Positions 53,473 through 62,817 of a stretch of DNA of 64,000 nucleotides are shown in pieces. Where the stretch lies: positions 806,001-870,000 of the forward strand of contig CAVZUJ010000009.1 in NCBI GenBank assembly GCA_963778525.1, written 5' to 3'. Numbering within the stretch: the stretch's first letter is position 1; every line of letters starts with the position of its first letter. The position numbers were made by a program, and so were the translations under genes. The stretch is from Schlegelella_A sp963778525 (GTDB lineage Bacteria > Pseudomonadota > Gammaproteobacteria > Burkholderiales > Burkholderiaceae_C). The notes below the pieces were generated by a model. That model searched no databases, had not been told where the DNA came from, and worked only from the letters and a program-made list of their open reading frames with translations.

Positions 53473-54720
53473 TCACGCCGGCAGGTCGGCCAGCCGGCGC
53501 ATCAGAAAGCGGCGCTCCGGTTCCTGGCGCGCCAGGGCCACGGCGGCCCGGTAGTGCGCCGCTGCCTCGGGCAGGCGACCGGCGCGCCGGCACAGGTCGG
53601 CCGCGGCCGCCGGGCCGGCGTGATAGCCAGGCAGAGCTGGGAGCAGCGGCTCGATCAAGGCCAGCCCGGCCTCGGGCCCGTCGCGCATGCCCACTGCGAC
53701 GGCGCGGTTCAGCGCGATCACCGGGCTCGGCTCGACGCGCAGAAGCACGTCGTACAAACCCACGATCTGCGGCCAGTCGGTGACCGAAGCGCTCGCTGCC
53801 TCGGCATGCACGGCGGCGATCGCGGCCTGCAGCGCGTACGCGCCGAAGGCCGCGGGCGACCGGGTGGCTTGCCACGACGCCGGGCGCGCCAAGGCGTCTT
53901 GCGCCAGTGCGCAACCTTCGGCGATGGCGGCCTGGTTCCACAGCGAACGGTCTTGATCCTCGAGCGCGACGAGCTCGCCGTCGTGGGTCGCGCGCGCAGC
54001 GCGGCGCGAGTCGTGCAAAAGCAGCAAGGCGAGCAGGCCCTTCACCTCGGGCTCGGGCAGCAGCGCGTGCAGCAGGCGCGCGAGGCGAATGGCTTCGTCG
54101 GCGAGCGCCGCGGCATGGGCCGCGTGGCCTTCCGTGAACACCAGATACACGACGCGCAGCACGCTCGCCAGCCGCGCCGGCCGCTCGGCTGGTTCCGGCA
54201 CCTCGTAGGGAATGCGCGCCGCCGCGATCTTCGCCTTGGCGCGCACGATGCGTTGCGCCAGCGTCGGCGTGGCGATGAGGAAGGCGCCGGCAATCGCCTC
54301 GGTGGTGAGGCCGCAGACCTCGCGCAGCGTGAGGGCGATGCGCGCTTCTTCCGAAAGGCTCGGGTGACAGCAGGTGAAGACGAGGCGCAGGCGATCGTCC
54401 TCGATCGCGGCGCGTCCGTCCCAGCGCTCTTCCCAGCCGGGTGCCTGATCGCAGGCGCCCTCGACCTGCTCGACGGCGTCGTCGAAGGCCACGAACATCC
54501 GTTCGCGTCGGATCCGGTCGATGGCGCGAAAGCGTCCGGCCGACACCAGCCAGGCCACCGGGTTGGCCGGCACGCCTTGCGCCCGCCACTGCTCGGAGGC
54601 GGCAGTGAAGGCGTCGTGCAGCGCGTCTTCGGCAAGGTCGAAGCTGCCGAGCAGACGCACCAGCGTCGAGAAGACGCGGCGGCCTTCCTGGCGATACAAG
54701 GTGGCGACGATGTCGTCCAT
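53473..54720 (-). CDS. ECF42-type RNA polymerase sigma factor
   Basis: The 415-residue sigma factor starts with region 2 (residues 1-80; EGRRVFSTLVRLLGSFDLAEDALHDAF, AWLVSAGRFRAIDRIRRE) and region 4 (about 110-170; REVCGLTTEAIAGAFLIATPTLAQRIVRAK). The long C-terminal extension (180-415) with TPR-like helices (PSPVIALNRAVAVGMRDGPEAGLALIE) is the ECF42 hallmark; no anti-sigma factor is encoded nearby. ECF42 factors usually control adjacent DGPF genes, as here. The signal is unknown. Confidence 0.9.
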   Translation of the reverse strand: MDDIVATLYRQEGRRVFSTLVRLLGSFDLAEDALHDAFTAASEQWRAQGVPANPVAWLVSAGRFRAIDRIRRERMFVAFDDAVEQVEGACDQAPGWEERWDGRAAIEDDRLRLVFTCCHPSLSEEARIALTLREVCGLTTEAIAGAFLIATPTLAQRIVRAKAKIAAARIPYEVPEPAERPARLASVLRVVYLVFTEGHAAHAAALADEAIRLARLLHALLPEPEVKGLLALLLLHDSRRAARATHDGELVALEDQDRSLWNQAAIAEGCALAQDALARPASWQATRSPAAFGAYALQAAIAAVHAEAASASVTDWPQIVGLYDVLLRVEPSPVIALNRAVAVGMRDGPEAGLALIEPLLPALPGYHAGPAAAADLCRRAGRLPEAAAHYRAAVALARQEPERRFLMRRLADLPA

Positions 54721-54840
54721 CGCTGAAGACTAAACCACGGGCACGACGACGCACTCGCGCTCGACGAGCCACCTCAATGCATCGCGGCCCGCAGGAGAGA
54801 CAAGCCGGACACGAGCATCGGATCTGCGGCCGGCTGCGCG

Positions 54841-55209
54841 TCAACCGCCTGCCAGCTTGCTCTTGAAGCCTTCCCTGGCGAGCAGCGAGACGAGTGCGTC
54901 GCGCTGGTCGCCCTGGAACTCGAGCGCGCCTTCCTTGACGGTGCCGCCGGTGCCGCATGCCGACTTCAGGCGCCTCGACAGCGCAGCCAACGCAGCCTCG
55001 TCGAGCACCAGGCCGGTCACCGTCGTGACGGTCTTGCCGCCGCGGCCGCCGACCTCGCGGCGGATGCGGGCGATGCCGTCGCCGGCAGGCGCCGCGCGCG
55101 CCTGCGATGTGGCGCATCTGCAGGCGCCGATCGGCGCCCGGCAGAGCGGGCACATCCGGCCCGCGTCGGTGGAATACACGAGGCCAGCGGAGAGTGCGCG
55201 CTTGGGCAT
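54841..55209 (-). CDS. yciH: SUI1/YciH-family translation factor-like protein
   Basis: The 122-residue protein has an N-terminal Cys pattern (MCPLCRAPIGACRC), a possible zinc ribbon, and a SUI1/eIF1 domain (about 50-120; GGKTVTTVTGLVL, LKSACGTGGTVKEGALEFQGDQRD). YciH influences start-codon fidelity in E. coli. ATG at 55209 (MPKRALSAGLVYSTDAG) fits the family start. Confidence 0.88.
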   Translation of the reverse strand: MPKRALSAGLVYSTDAGRMCPLCRAPIGACRCATSQARAAPAGDGIARIRREVGGRGGKTVTTVTGLVLDEAALAALSRRLKSACGTGGTVKEGALEFQGDQRDALVSLLAREGFKSKLAGG

Positions 55210-55258
55210 GCCGCCATTCTGGCTGCGCGCAGCGGCGCCATGCCGATGCCGGATCCGG

Positions 55259-55654
55259 CTATCGCCCCGACGGCTTGTTCAGGGCGGCGGCGGCGCGCAC
55301 CAGCGTCTTGAACGCCGCCTCGTCGAGATCGTCGTTCTCGTGGATATCGATGGCACGCCGGGTGTTGCCCTCGAGGCTGGAGTTGAACAGTCGGGCCGGG
55401 TCCTCGAGCGACGCGCCCTTGGCGAAGGTGAGCTTCACGACGCTCTTGTAGGTCTCGCCGGTGCAGATCAGGCCATCGCGATACCAGCACGGCACGCCTC
55501 GCCACTTCCACTCTTCCACCACCTCCGGCACGGCCTGCTTGATGAGCGCGCGGACGCGGGCGAGCATCTTGCCGCGCCAGTCGTCCAGCTCCTTGATCTT
55601 CGCGTCGATCAGACGGGAAGGGGATTCGCCGTCCGTCGTTGCGCTCTTCTTCAT
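55259..55654 (-). CDS. DUF1801 (YdhG-like) protein
   Basis: A 131-residue protein: IDAKIKELDDWRGKMLARVRALIKQAVPEVVEEWKWRGVPCWYRDGLIC, then YKSVVKLTFAKGASLEDP and SLEGNTRRAIDIHENDDL. This is the DUF1801 pattern (frataxin-like fold). Cytoplasmic; function not established. Same direction as yciH, 49 nt apart. Confidence 0.85.
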   Translation of the reverse strand: MKKSATTDGESPSRLIDAKIKELDDWRGKMLARVRALIKQAVPEVVEEWKWRGVPCWYRDGLICTGETYKSVVKLTFAKGASLEDPARLFNSSLEGNTRRAIDIHENDDLDEAAFKTLVRAAAALNKPSGR

Positions 55655-55787
55655 GTCGTCTGCACCTCGGACTTCAGTCTATCCGCGCCACGCCGGCCGC
55701 ATCGATTGCCCGGTCGCCGCCGCACCTGGGCTGGGCGACGTTAGAGTGAACGCATTCCCGCACGCGTATCGACAGGAGCCCGAGCCG

Positions 55788-56843
55788 ATGAGCGCCACCC
55801 GTTCCACGAGCCAGCGAATCGCGACGCCTGTTCCTGCCACGCTCATTCCGGGCGACGGCATCGGGCCCGAGGTGGTGGAGGCGACGCTCCAACTGCTCGA
55901 TGCGCTGGGCTCGCCCTTCGTCTGGGACGTGCAGCAGGCGGGCGTGGCCGGCGTCGCCGCCTCGGGCGATCCGCTGCCTGCGGCCACGCTGGCCAGCATC
56001 CGCGAACGCAGGCTGGCGTTGAAGGGTCCGTTGACGACGCCGATCGGCGAGGGCTTCCGATCCTCGAACGTGCGGCTGCGCGAGGAGTTCGAGCTCTTCG
56101 CCAACGTCCGGCCGGCGCGCACGCTGATTCCGGGCCGATTCGACAACATCGATCTCGTGCTGGTGCGCGAGAACCTCGGCGGCTTCTACGTCTCGCACGA
56201 GTACTACATCCCGATCGGCGACAACCCGAAGGCCGTCGCGGTGGCCACCGGCGTCAACAGCCACGACGCCTGCGTGCGCATCGCGCGCTTCGCCTTCGAG
56301 TACGCCCTCAAGCACGGCCGCAAGACGATCACGGTGGTGCACAAGGCCAACATCCTGAAGGCCCTGACCGGCATCTTCCTGGAAGCGGCGCGCGAGGTGG
56401 CCCGCGACTACGAGGGCCGGGTGCAGATGAACGACATGATCGTCGACGCCTGCGCGATGCAGCTCGTCCTGAACCCGTGGCGCTTCGACATGCTGCTGTG
56501 CACCAACCTCTTCGGCGACATCCTCTCCGACCTGGTGGCCGGCCTGGTCGGCGGCCTGGGCATGGCGCCGGGCTCCAACTTCGGCCGCGACGCGGCGATC
56601 TTCGAGGCGGTGCACGGCTCGGCGCCCGACATCGCCGGCAAGGGCATCGCCAATCCGATCTCGCTGATGCTGGCGGCTTGCATGATGCTCGACCATGTCG
56701 GGCACGCCGACCTCGCCGGGCGGGCGCGGCAGGCGATCACCGACACGCTCAATCAGGACCAGGTCCGCACCGGCGACCTGGGCGGCAAGGCCACGACGCG
56801 CGAATTCAGCGCGGCGGTCTGCGCGCGTGTAGCGAGTGGCTGA
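55788..56843 (+). CDS. NAD-dependent isocitrate/isopropylmalate dehydrogenase family protein
   Basis: A 351-residue beta-decarboxylating dehydrogenase: TLIPGDGIGPEVVEA binds at the N-terminus, GPLTTPIGEGFRSSNVRLREEFELFANVRP is the substrate loop with the phosphosite-like Ser, and NDMIVDACAMQLVLNP, LCTNLFGDILSDLVAGLVGGLG and EAVHGSAPDIAGKGIANP are the metal and cofactor parts. The GEGFRSSNVRLR loop is closer to NAD-isocitrate dehydrogenase than to LeuB. It would make 2-oxoglutarate in the TCA cycle. No leuCD genes are nearby. Confidence 0.87.
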   Translation: MSATRSTSQRIATPVPATLIPGDGIGPEVVEATLQLLDALGSPFVWDVQQAGVAGVAASGDPLPAATLASIRERRLALKGPLTTPIGEGFRSSNVRLREEFELFANVRPARTLIPGRFDNIDLVLVRENLGGFYVSHEYYIPIGDNPKAVAVATGVNSHDACVRIARFAFEYALKHGRKTITVVHKANILKALTGIFLEAAREVARDYEGRVQMNDMIVDACAMQLVLNPWRFDMLLCTNLFGDILSDLVAGLVGGLGMAPGSNFGRDAAIFEAVHGSAPDIAGKGIANPISLMLAACMMLDHVGHADLAGRARQAITDTLNQDQVRTGDLGGKATTREFSAAVCARVASG

Positions 56844-56968
56844 TGGCGACCCTAAGGAGTCGGTCAATGCCGCATGTTGGCCAGCCCGAAAGCCGACACG
56901 CCGTTACCTTGGCTTTTGGCTTCAGGTGTGCCGCCCGACCGGCCGCAGGGCTCGCCTTTACCGAGAGG

Positions 56969-57670
56969 CTAGGCCGCACTACTCGGACCAAGTGAAGCGT
57001 CTACAAGTATTTCTGCCAGACGCGTTGGCTCGTCCAGCATCACGTCGTGACCGCACTCCACCTGTATTGTTTTCCAGCCTTGCCCCAGTGCTTTGCTGTA
57101 GTGCGGAAGGAATGGCGGATGCCCGCCCCCCCACCCGGTGGCTAGAACGTAAACGATGGAAGCTATTCGCGCCTGATTTCCATTAAGTTTGCTGGGTTGC
57201 AACCAGCAATCGATTGATTGAGGTGTGCACTGCCTATCGACCCACTCTCGATCGGCCACATTGACGCTGAATTTCGAAGCCGCTATTGGGAGGACCTTCC
57301 ACCCGTCCTGCAGCCGTTCTGCGGGAATATTCTTCGATAGGTCTTGACCATTCTCAGGTATGAATGCGTCAAGGTACACGAGGGATCGGACCCGTTGAGG
57401 AAGGCGATCTGCGACGCCGGCAACGACTGCGCCGGCGTACGAATGCCCGCAGAGCACCACATCGTCGAGCTCCTCCCACTCGATCAGATTGGCTATGTCC
57501 AGGATGTGTGTCTCGAGCGTGATCTCGGGGGTGAGCAGGTGAGACCGATCCGCCACGCCTGTCAGTGTTGGTGTGAACACATCATGACCACGGCTCTGAA
57601 GCTCGCGCCTTACTCTCTTCCAGCACCAACTTCCATGCCAAGCTCCATGAACGAGGACAAAGGTGCTCAC
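56969..57670 (-). CDS. Alpha/beta hydrolase, esterase (EstC-like)
   Basis: A 233-residue protein from GTG 57670: AGGAG lies 8 nt upstream and the family start is STFVLVHGAWHGSWCW. The nucleophile Ser is in VVLCGHSYAGAV, the acid in SLVYLDAFIPENG or later, and the His in VECGHDVMLDEP. Plant and bacterial relatives hydrolyse methyl esters and related compounds. DNA here is clearly less GC-rich than the preceding gene, suggesting acquisition. Confidence 0.83.
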   Translation of the reverse strand: MSTFVLVHGAWHGSWCWKRVRRELQSRGHDVFTPTLTGVADRSHLLTPEITLETHILDIANLIEWEELDDVVLCGHSYAGAVVAGVADRLPQRVRSLVYLDAFIPENGQDLSKNIPAERLQDGWKVLPIAASKFSVNVADREWVDRQCTPQSIDCWLQPSKLNGNQARIASIVYVLATGWGGGHPPFLPHYSKALGQGWKTIQVECGHDVMLDEPTRLAEILVDASLGPSSAA

Positions 57671-57892
57671 ACGACTGTCTCCTAGCAGATGCATGGATGC
57701 TAGCCAATGAATTGAAGCAGCCGTTCGTGACCGGCCACTCCCTGGCCGATTGCAGCCTCAGGACCAGCGGCAGCTCGCGACCCATTTGCGGACATCAAGA
57801 CCGCGAATCTCGCGAACCGAAAGCTGTCGTTCAACTTCCCGCTTTTAGTGGCGGACCGCGCTAGATCGTTCGTTGCCGACCGTTGTTAGGCG

Positions 57893-58645
57893 CTACCGCT
57901 TCGCGATCGCCTGAACGGCGGCGCTCGGCCGCAGCAACTCAGCCTTGATGAATCGGCTCCCCAACGCGGCAAAGAAGATCGGCGCAAAGCCGAGCACGAC
58001 CGAATATGCCAGCAGTCCCGTGGGCCCGATTGCCCCTACTTTGAGAAGCCCGTAGCCCACGCCAAGGAAGATGTGGGCAAGGATTCCGGCAACGAACGCT
58101 AACCCAACGACCTTGGCGCTGTATGGGCCGCGAATACCGCAGACGTAGATCACCCACGCAGACAAGGGAACCATCAGCAAGAGGCCGGTCAGCATGCCGG
58201 CGTTGTAGTCTCGCGTGACGACGGTCACGAGAACGTGCAGGACGCCGTTCATGAGAATCATGCCCCAGAAGCTGAGGCCGATTGCGACGTTGCGCCTGCC
58301 AAGGTAAGCGGCCAGCGGCGCTCCCACCCACATCAGCGCAATATTTACCACCGGATAGAACGCCAGGGGGATAGGGCACTCTGGATACGCCGGATAACCC
58401 ATGTTCTTGCAGACGTTCTCCTGAATGGCAAAGGAGCCGAAGCCCAATGCTGGCAGGCTGTATTCCTCGAACTGATGAATCCAGTAGATCGGCGCGGCGA
58501 GCCACCCCAGCCACACTGGATCACGCCAGCGCGATTCGGCTGTGTTGCCGCGGAATGTGTCGGTGGTCATCATGATGGCGACCATCACGACCGCGCCACC
58601 GAGCCCTATGAAAGGCCAAGCGGTGTCGAACCAGTTCATCTGCAT
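57893..58645 (-). CDS. HXXEE-domain membrane protein
   Basis: A 250-residue protein with about six to seven hydrophobic helices and the motif His-Gln-Phe-Glu-Glu (YWIHQFEEYSLPALGF), which names the HXXEE family. It is a paralogue of the next upstream gene, with matching segments (YPECPIPLAFYPVVNIALMWVGAPLAAYL). The conserved His and Glu residues suggest an active or metal site in the membrane, but no reaction is known. It ends 43 nt downstream of its paralogue's stop. Low-GC region. Confidence 0.8.
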   Translation of the reverse strand: MQMNWFDTAWPFIGLGGAVVMVAIMMTTDTFRGNTAESRWRDPVWLGWLAAPIYWIHQFEEYSLPALGFGSFAIQENVCKNMGYPAYPECPIPLAFYPVVNIALMWVGAPLAAYLGRRNVAIGLSFWGMILMNGVLHVLVTVVTRDYNAGMLTGLLLMVPLSAWVIYVCGIRGPYSAKVVGLAFVAGILAHIFLGVGYGLLKVGAIGPTGLLAYSVVLGFAPIFFAALGSRFIKAELLRPSAAVQAIAKR

Positions 58646-58688
58646 GGTGCATCTGCCCCGCGTGGGAGGAAGTTTCGATATGCCGAGG

Positions 58689-59411
58689 TCACGTCACCTT
58701 GATGAGCGCGCCGTTCCGCCACTTCTCACCGAGCCAGGGGACTAGAAGGAACAGGACCGCGTTCGCCACTTGGGTCCATACGAGTGTGCTGCTATCGATC
58801 AAGCCTCGGATGAACAACTGGATGGACCCCATGAGGATGACATGAAGGATCACGCCATCTGCGATCAGCAGCGCCATCGCCTTGTAGCTCAACCGCCCCT
58901 TGCCGAAGCAGGCATAGGCAACCCAGAACGACACTGGAACGAAAAGAACGGCTGCGGTTAGCGTGCCCGGGCCGTAGCCAACTCCTGCCACGAGCGGCAC
59001 GAGATGCACCAAGGCGTTGGTAAAGATCACGCTGTAAAACGTGAGTGCGACAAGCGGATGACGTCGGCTCAGCAATGCCGCGATCGGCGCGCCGATCCAG
59101 AACAGCGGAATGTTGACTGCCAGGTAGAACAATGGCGGCAAAGTGCAGTCTGGGTAGGCAGGAAGCTTCAAGACGCCGCAGATGGAATCGGGAAATTCGT
59201 GCATTCGTCCGAACAAATCGATGCCGTATTCCTCGACGTTGTGCAGCAGATAGATCACCATGGCCATCCAGGACAACCAAACCCGATCGCGCCAGCGGGA
59301 TGAACCCAGTTCGCTGCGAAGGAGTTGGGTGCCGAAGAGCAGGACCAGCAACACAACTGCTGCAATCCCTCCGATCCACGGGAACGCGAGATCGAGCCAA
59401 CTCCACTCCAC
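58689..59411 (-). CDS. HXXEE-domain membrane protein
   Basis: A 240-residue paralogue of the downstream gene: the motif is His-Asn-Val-Glu-Glu (YLLHNVEEYGIDLFG), followed by YPDCTLPPLFYLAVNIPLFWIGAPIAALL and SFWVAYACFGKGRLSYKAMALL. About seven membrane helices. Divergent from the TetR gene with an inverted repeat between them, so it is probably repressed by it. Function unknown. Confidence 0.8.
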   Translation of the reverse strand: MEWSWLDLAFPWIGGIAAVVLLVLLFGTQLLRSELGSSRWRDRVWLSWMAMVIYLLHNVEEYGIDLFGRMHEFPDSICGVLKLPAYPDCTLPPLFYLAVNIPLFWIGAPIAALLSRRHPLVALTFYSVIFTNALVHLVPLVAGVGYGPGTLTAAVLFVPVSFWVAYACFGKGRLSYKAMALLIADGVILHVILMGSIQLFIRGLIDSSTLVWTQVANAVLFLLVPWLGEKWRNGALIKVT

Positions 59412-59431
59412 GGAACTTCTCCTTGTAGCGC

Positions 59432-59446
59432 CTCGCTCAAAGCGAG
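59432..59446. repeat. Short hairpin in the TetR/HXXEE intergenic region
   Basis: CTCGCT and AGCGAG flank CAA. It lies 20 nt upstream of the HXXEE start codon and may be in its leader. Confidence 0.35.
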
Positions 59447-59465
59447 TAGCTCATGGGCGGCAAGT

Positions 59466-59480
59466 TTGAATCCGGTTCAA
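59466..59480. promoter_or_regulatory. Candidate TetR operator
   Basis: A 15-nt inverted repeat, TTGAA-N5-TTCAA, between the divergent HXXEE and TetR genes, the usual place for a self-regulating TetR-family repressor site. Confidence 0.5.
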
Positions 59481-59533
59481 TCTAGCGTCAATATATTTCG
59501 CAATTCGCACTGCATCTTTCAATCCACGACGCG

Positions 59534-60259
59534 ATGACCGAGGCCCGAAGCAGACGCCGTACCGATGGGCAGGCGACCCGCGAGCGCATCCTGGAAGCAG
59601 CAGGTGAACTCTTCGCCGCCGATGGCTACGCCGATACCACCGCCAAAGCGATCGCAGACCGGGCCGAGGTGAGCCTGACCCTGATCAACTACTACTTCGG
59701 CGGTCGTGCAGGGCTCTATCGGGCCGTGTTGATTGAGGCTCACCGACGCCTCGGCAAGCTATCCGACATGCGCGACCTTGCCGAAAGTGACCTGCCTGCT
59801 ACGGCGAAGCTGCGCGTGCTGATTTACGCGCTGGTACGACCTGCAACGAAGCGCCAACCGGGGTGGCACATCAATGTGCTGGCCAAGGAAATCTTTGCGC
59901 CGTCAGCGCACTTCCCCGTTCTGTATGAGGCCGAGGTTCCGCCCAAACTGGCGATCATCAAGCAGATCCTCAGCGACATTACGACGATTCCCGCCGACGA
60001 TCCTGCACTGGTGCGCTGCGTGATCAGCTTGTTGGCGCCGTGCTCGATGCTGCTGATCGCGGCACGGGGCGCGCCGGGGCCGCTGGAGGAAGTTCGTCGG
60101 ATGCCTCGCGAAGCCATCATCAACCATCTGCACACGTTCACGCTTGCCGGACTCGAGGCAATTGCCCGCGAGCACGGCCGTCGAGACCCACCCAGGTCGG
60201 ATCGAGCCAGCGCATCAAGGCGAGGGGACAAGAGTCGACCGGCTAAGTCCAAGAATTGA
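59534..60259 (+). CDS. TetR-family transcriptional regulator (CerR-like C-terminal domain)
   Basis: A 241-residue regulator. The N-terminal helix-turn-helix (12-60) reads ATRERILEAAGELFAADGYADTTAKAIADRAEVSLTLINYYFGGRAGLYRAV. The C-terminal ligand domain (85-205; WHINVLAKEIFAPSAHFPVLYE) fits the CerR/DUF1956 type. The tail is Arg/Lys-rich. It lies divergent to the two HXXEE genes and probably represses them and itself. Lower-GC region. Confidence 0.85.
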   Translation: MTEARSRRRTDGQATRERILEAAGELFAADGYADTTAKAIADRAEVSLTLINYYFGGRAGLYRAVLIEAHRRLGKLSDMRDLAESDLPATAKLRVLIYALVRPATKRQPGWHINVLAKEIFAPSAHFPVLYEAEVPPKLAIIKQILSDITTIPADDPALVRCVISLLAPCSMLLIAARGAPGPLEEVRRMPREAIINHLHTFTLAGLEAIAREHGRRDPPRSDRASASRRGDKSRPAKSKN

Positions 60260-60391
60260 CGGCAAGTCGCTGGCCTCGAGGCTGGTCAGCTCTCAGAGCG
60301 AAGGAGCCCTATCGTTGCGCAAAGCAGCTGGTCGCAGGCGGCGTCTCTTGGCCGACTGCCCGCGCAAGCCGCCATCGGCAGAGGTAGAGCT

Positions 60392-61006
60392 TTAGCTCCC
60401 TGTCGGATAGGGTGGCACAACACCTGGCGCGCTGAGCGTGTGGGCCACCTGCAAGAGCAATTCCAGGTCCAGCTGCTCGGGGTCCTTCGGAGCCAGGTCG
60501 TAGTGGCACAGGGTGCCGATGAGCACACCCTCCGGATCCATGATCGGAATTCCACAATAGGCCCGGACCACCTCGCGGGCCGGATGCGTCGACGTTCGCG
60601 GATCCATCAGCGCGTCGGCCGTCACGAATGCACCACGACTGTCTCGTACGTAGCAGCAGTAAGTCGCCGTGTCTGGAACTTCCGACGCCTGAACGACGCT
60701 CAGGTCTTCGCGATCGACATGGATGGCCGAAGTTGCCTTTCCGTCCTGAAAGCGAAACACGCTGATGAATCGATAGTCGGTCAAGCGCAATACGGAGTAG
60801 AGGGCGGCGCGCGTCCCTTCGGCATCGAGAAGGTTCTTGAAAACGCTAAATGCCACGGCGGTCGAGTCGACCTGACCGGATGGACGAACTAACGCGGCTG
60901 TCTTCGCGTCGGCACTCTTGACGTGCTCGGCGGATAGACGGACGGCCTGCTCCAACTGTTCCCGCTTCTCTGAACGGCCCGACGGTCGAAATGAAGTCGC
61001 ACTCAC
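60392..61006 (-). CDS. GAF-domain protein
   Basis: A 204-residue protein with a helical N-terminus (EQLEQAVRLSAEHVKSADA) and a single GAF domain (about 65-195; DYRFISVFRFQDGKATSAIHVDRED, VRAYCGIPIMDPEGVLIGTLCHYDLAPKD). GAF domains bind small ligands or chromophores. No output domain is present, and no neighbour is clearly coupled. The ligand is unknown. Confidence 0.8.
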   Translation of the reverse strand: MSATSFRPSGRSEKREQLEQAVRLSAEHVKSADAKTAALVRPSGQVDSTAVAFSVFKNLLDAEGTRAALYSVLRLTDYRFISVFRFQDGKATSAIHVDREDLSVVQASEVPDTATYCCYVRDSRGAFVTADALMDPRTSTHPAREVVRAYCGIPIMDPEGVLIGTLCHYDLAPKDPEQLDLELLLQVAHTLSAPGVVPPYPTGS

Positions 61007-61209
61007 CTATCTAGGCTATCACGCGCCGCTTCGTCCTTTTAGCCCGTGGTGCAACCGGAAACCAGTCATTCGCGAGCGTCCGTTTCTGGCCGCAAGCAGA
61101 CTCAGCTCGCGATACGTGCTGCGCTTGATCATGGAACAACGGACCGACCTTGTTCCGGATGGGTTATGCGAAGCAGTTCAAACTCTCGGCTCACTATCAA
61201 GCTCGACCC

Positions 61210-62754
61210 ATGGCTGCCCTCGACTTTTTCACGCTCGACAACACTTACGCCCGCGACCTCGAAGGCTTCTCGGTGCCCTGGCGCCCCGAAGCCGTGCCGG
61301 CACCCAAGGCGCTTTTCTTCAACGCGCCTCTGGCCGAAGAACTCGGGCTGGACGTGGCCGCGCTGGCCGGTGAAGAGGGCGCTGCGCTTTTCGTCGGCAA
61401 TGCCTTGCCCGAGGGACTTCAGCCCATCGCGCAGGTTTACGCCGGCCATCAGTTCGGCGGCTTTTCGCCGCAGCTCGGCGATGGCCGTGCGGTGCTGCTC
61501 GGCGAGGTCATCGACCGCGCGGGCCGGCGCCGCGACATCGCCCTCAAAGGCTCGGGCCGGACCCCGTATTCGCGTGGCGGCGACGGCAAGGCGGCGGTCG
61601 GGCCGATGCTGCGCGAGGTCCTGATCGGCGAGGCGATGCATGCCCTCGGCATCCCGACGACGCGCGCGCTGGCGGTGGTGGCCACCGGACAGCCGGTGCT
61701 GCGCGAGGCGGGTGCGCTGCCGGGCGCCGTGCTCACGCGCGTGGCGGCCAGCCACATCCGCGTCGGCACCTTCCAGTTCTTCGCTGCCCGCGGCGACGTG
61801 ACGCGCGTGCGCCAGCTCGCCGAGTACGCGATCGCGCGCCATGACACCGAGCTGGTCGGCACGCCGCGGCGCTTCCTCGGCCTGCTCGAGCACGTGGCCG
61901 AGCGCCAGGCCATGCTCATCGCGCAATGGATGAACGTCGGCTTCATCCACGGCGTGATGAACACCGACAACATGACGATCTCGGGCGAGACGATCGACTA
62001 CGGGCCCTGCGCCTTCCTCGAGGCCTACGACCCGAAGGCGGTGTTCAGCTCGATCGACAGCCAGGGCCGCTATGCCTTCGGCAACCAGCCGGCCATCGCG
62101 CGCTGGAACCTGGCGCGCCTGGCCGAGTCGCTGCTGCCGCTGCTCGACGACGATGAAGACAAGGCGATGACCGAAGCGATGCGCGTCATCGACGCCTTTC
62201 CGGCGCGCTATCGCCACCACCTGCTGAGCGGCCAGCGCGCCAAGCTCGGCCTGCAAGGAGTCACCGACGCCGACGACCTTGCTGACACCGCGCTGGCCGA
62301 CGACTGGCTCGCCCTGCTGCAGGCGTATCGCATCGACTTCACGCTCGCCTGGCGCCGCCTCGCCGACGCCGCCGCCGGCGACGAGCTGCCCTTGCGCTCG
62401 CTCTTCGCCAGCCCCGACGGCGCCGTCGCGTCGAGCGCGCTCGACGATTGGCTGCGCGGCTGGCGCGAGCGCTGCGGGCGCGAAGACGAAGGTGCAGCGC
62501 CGGGCGGCGACGCGGCCAAGGCGTGGACGGCGCGGGCCGAGCGCATGCGCCGCGTCAACCCGTGGATCATCCCGCGCAACCATCGTGTCGAGGAGGCGCT
62601 GGCTGCGGCCTCCGACGACGATGACCTCGGCCCCTTCGATCGCCTGCTCGAGGCCCTGCGTCAGCCCTATGACGAGAGCGCCGGCAACGCCCGCTACGGC
62701 GAGCCGGCGCCGGCCGAAATCACGGCGTGCTACCGCACGTTCTGCGGCACCTGA
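61210..62754 (+). CDS. selO: SelO (YdiU) protein adenylyltransferase
   Basis: SelO is a pseudokinase that transfers AMP to Ser, Thr or Tyr of proteins and takes part in redox homeostasis. The 514-residue protein has the flipped-nucleotide site: LKGSGRTPYSRGGDGKA, then GFIHGVMNTDNMTISGETIDYGP with the metal ligands, and VNPWIIPRNHRVEEAL. The C-terminal Cys in TCYRTFCGT occupies the place of selenocysteine in eukaryotic SelO. The start MAALDFFTLDNTY fits the family; an ATG at 61150 would add 20 residues. Confidence 0.92.
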   Translation: MAALDFFTLDNTYARDLEGFSVPWRPEAVPAPKALFFNAPLAEELGLDVAALAGEEGAALFVGNALPEGLQPIAQVYAGHQFGGFSPQLGDGRAVLLGEVIDRAGRRRDIALKGSGRTPYSRGGDGKAAVGPMLREVLIGEAMHALGIPTTRALAVVATGQPVLREAGALPGAVLTRVAASHIRVGTFQFFAARGDVTRVRQLAEYAIARHDTELVGTPRRFLGLLEHVAERQAMLIAQWMNVGFIHGVMNTDNMTISGETIDYGPCAFLEAYDPKAVFSSIDSQGRYAFGNQPAIARWNLARLAESLLPLLDDDEDKAMTEAMRVIDAFPARYRHHLLSGQRAKLGLQGVTDADDLADTALADDWLALLQAYRIDFTLAWRRLADAAAGDELPLRSLFASPDGAVASSALDDWLRGWRERCGREDEGAAPGGDAAKAWTARAERMRRVNPWIIPRNHRVEEALAAASDDDDLGPFDRLLEALRQPYDESAGNARYGEPAPAEITACYRTFCGT

Positions 62755-62817
62755 GCAGGCAGGGTCCGCGGCCCAGGCCGCTCTGCCCGGAGTTGCCGAG
62801 GCGGGCTCAAGCCTTGC

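Noticed and set aside
57830..57893. GCCTAAC (minus strand) just after the stop of the HXXEE gene, resembling one end of an integron attC site, with GTTGAAC 63 nt on
   Set aside because: The two ends do not pair well, inner boxes are not seen, no second attC lies between the neighbouring genes and no integrase is present.
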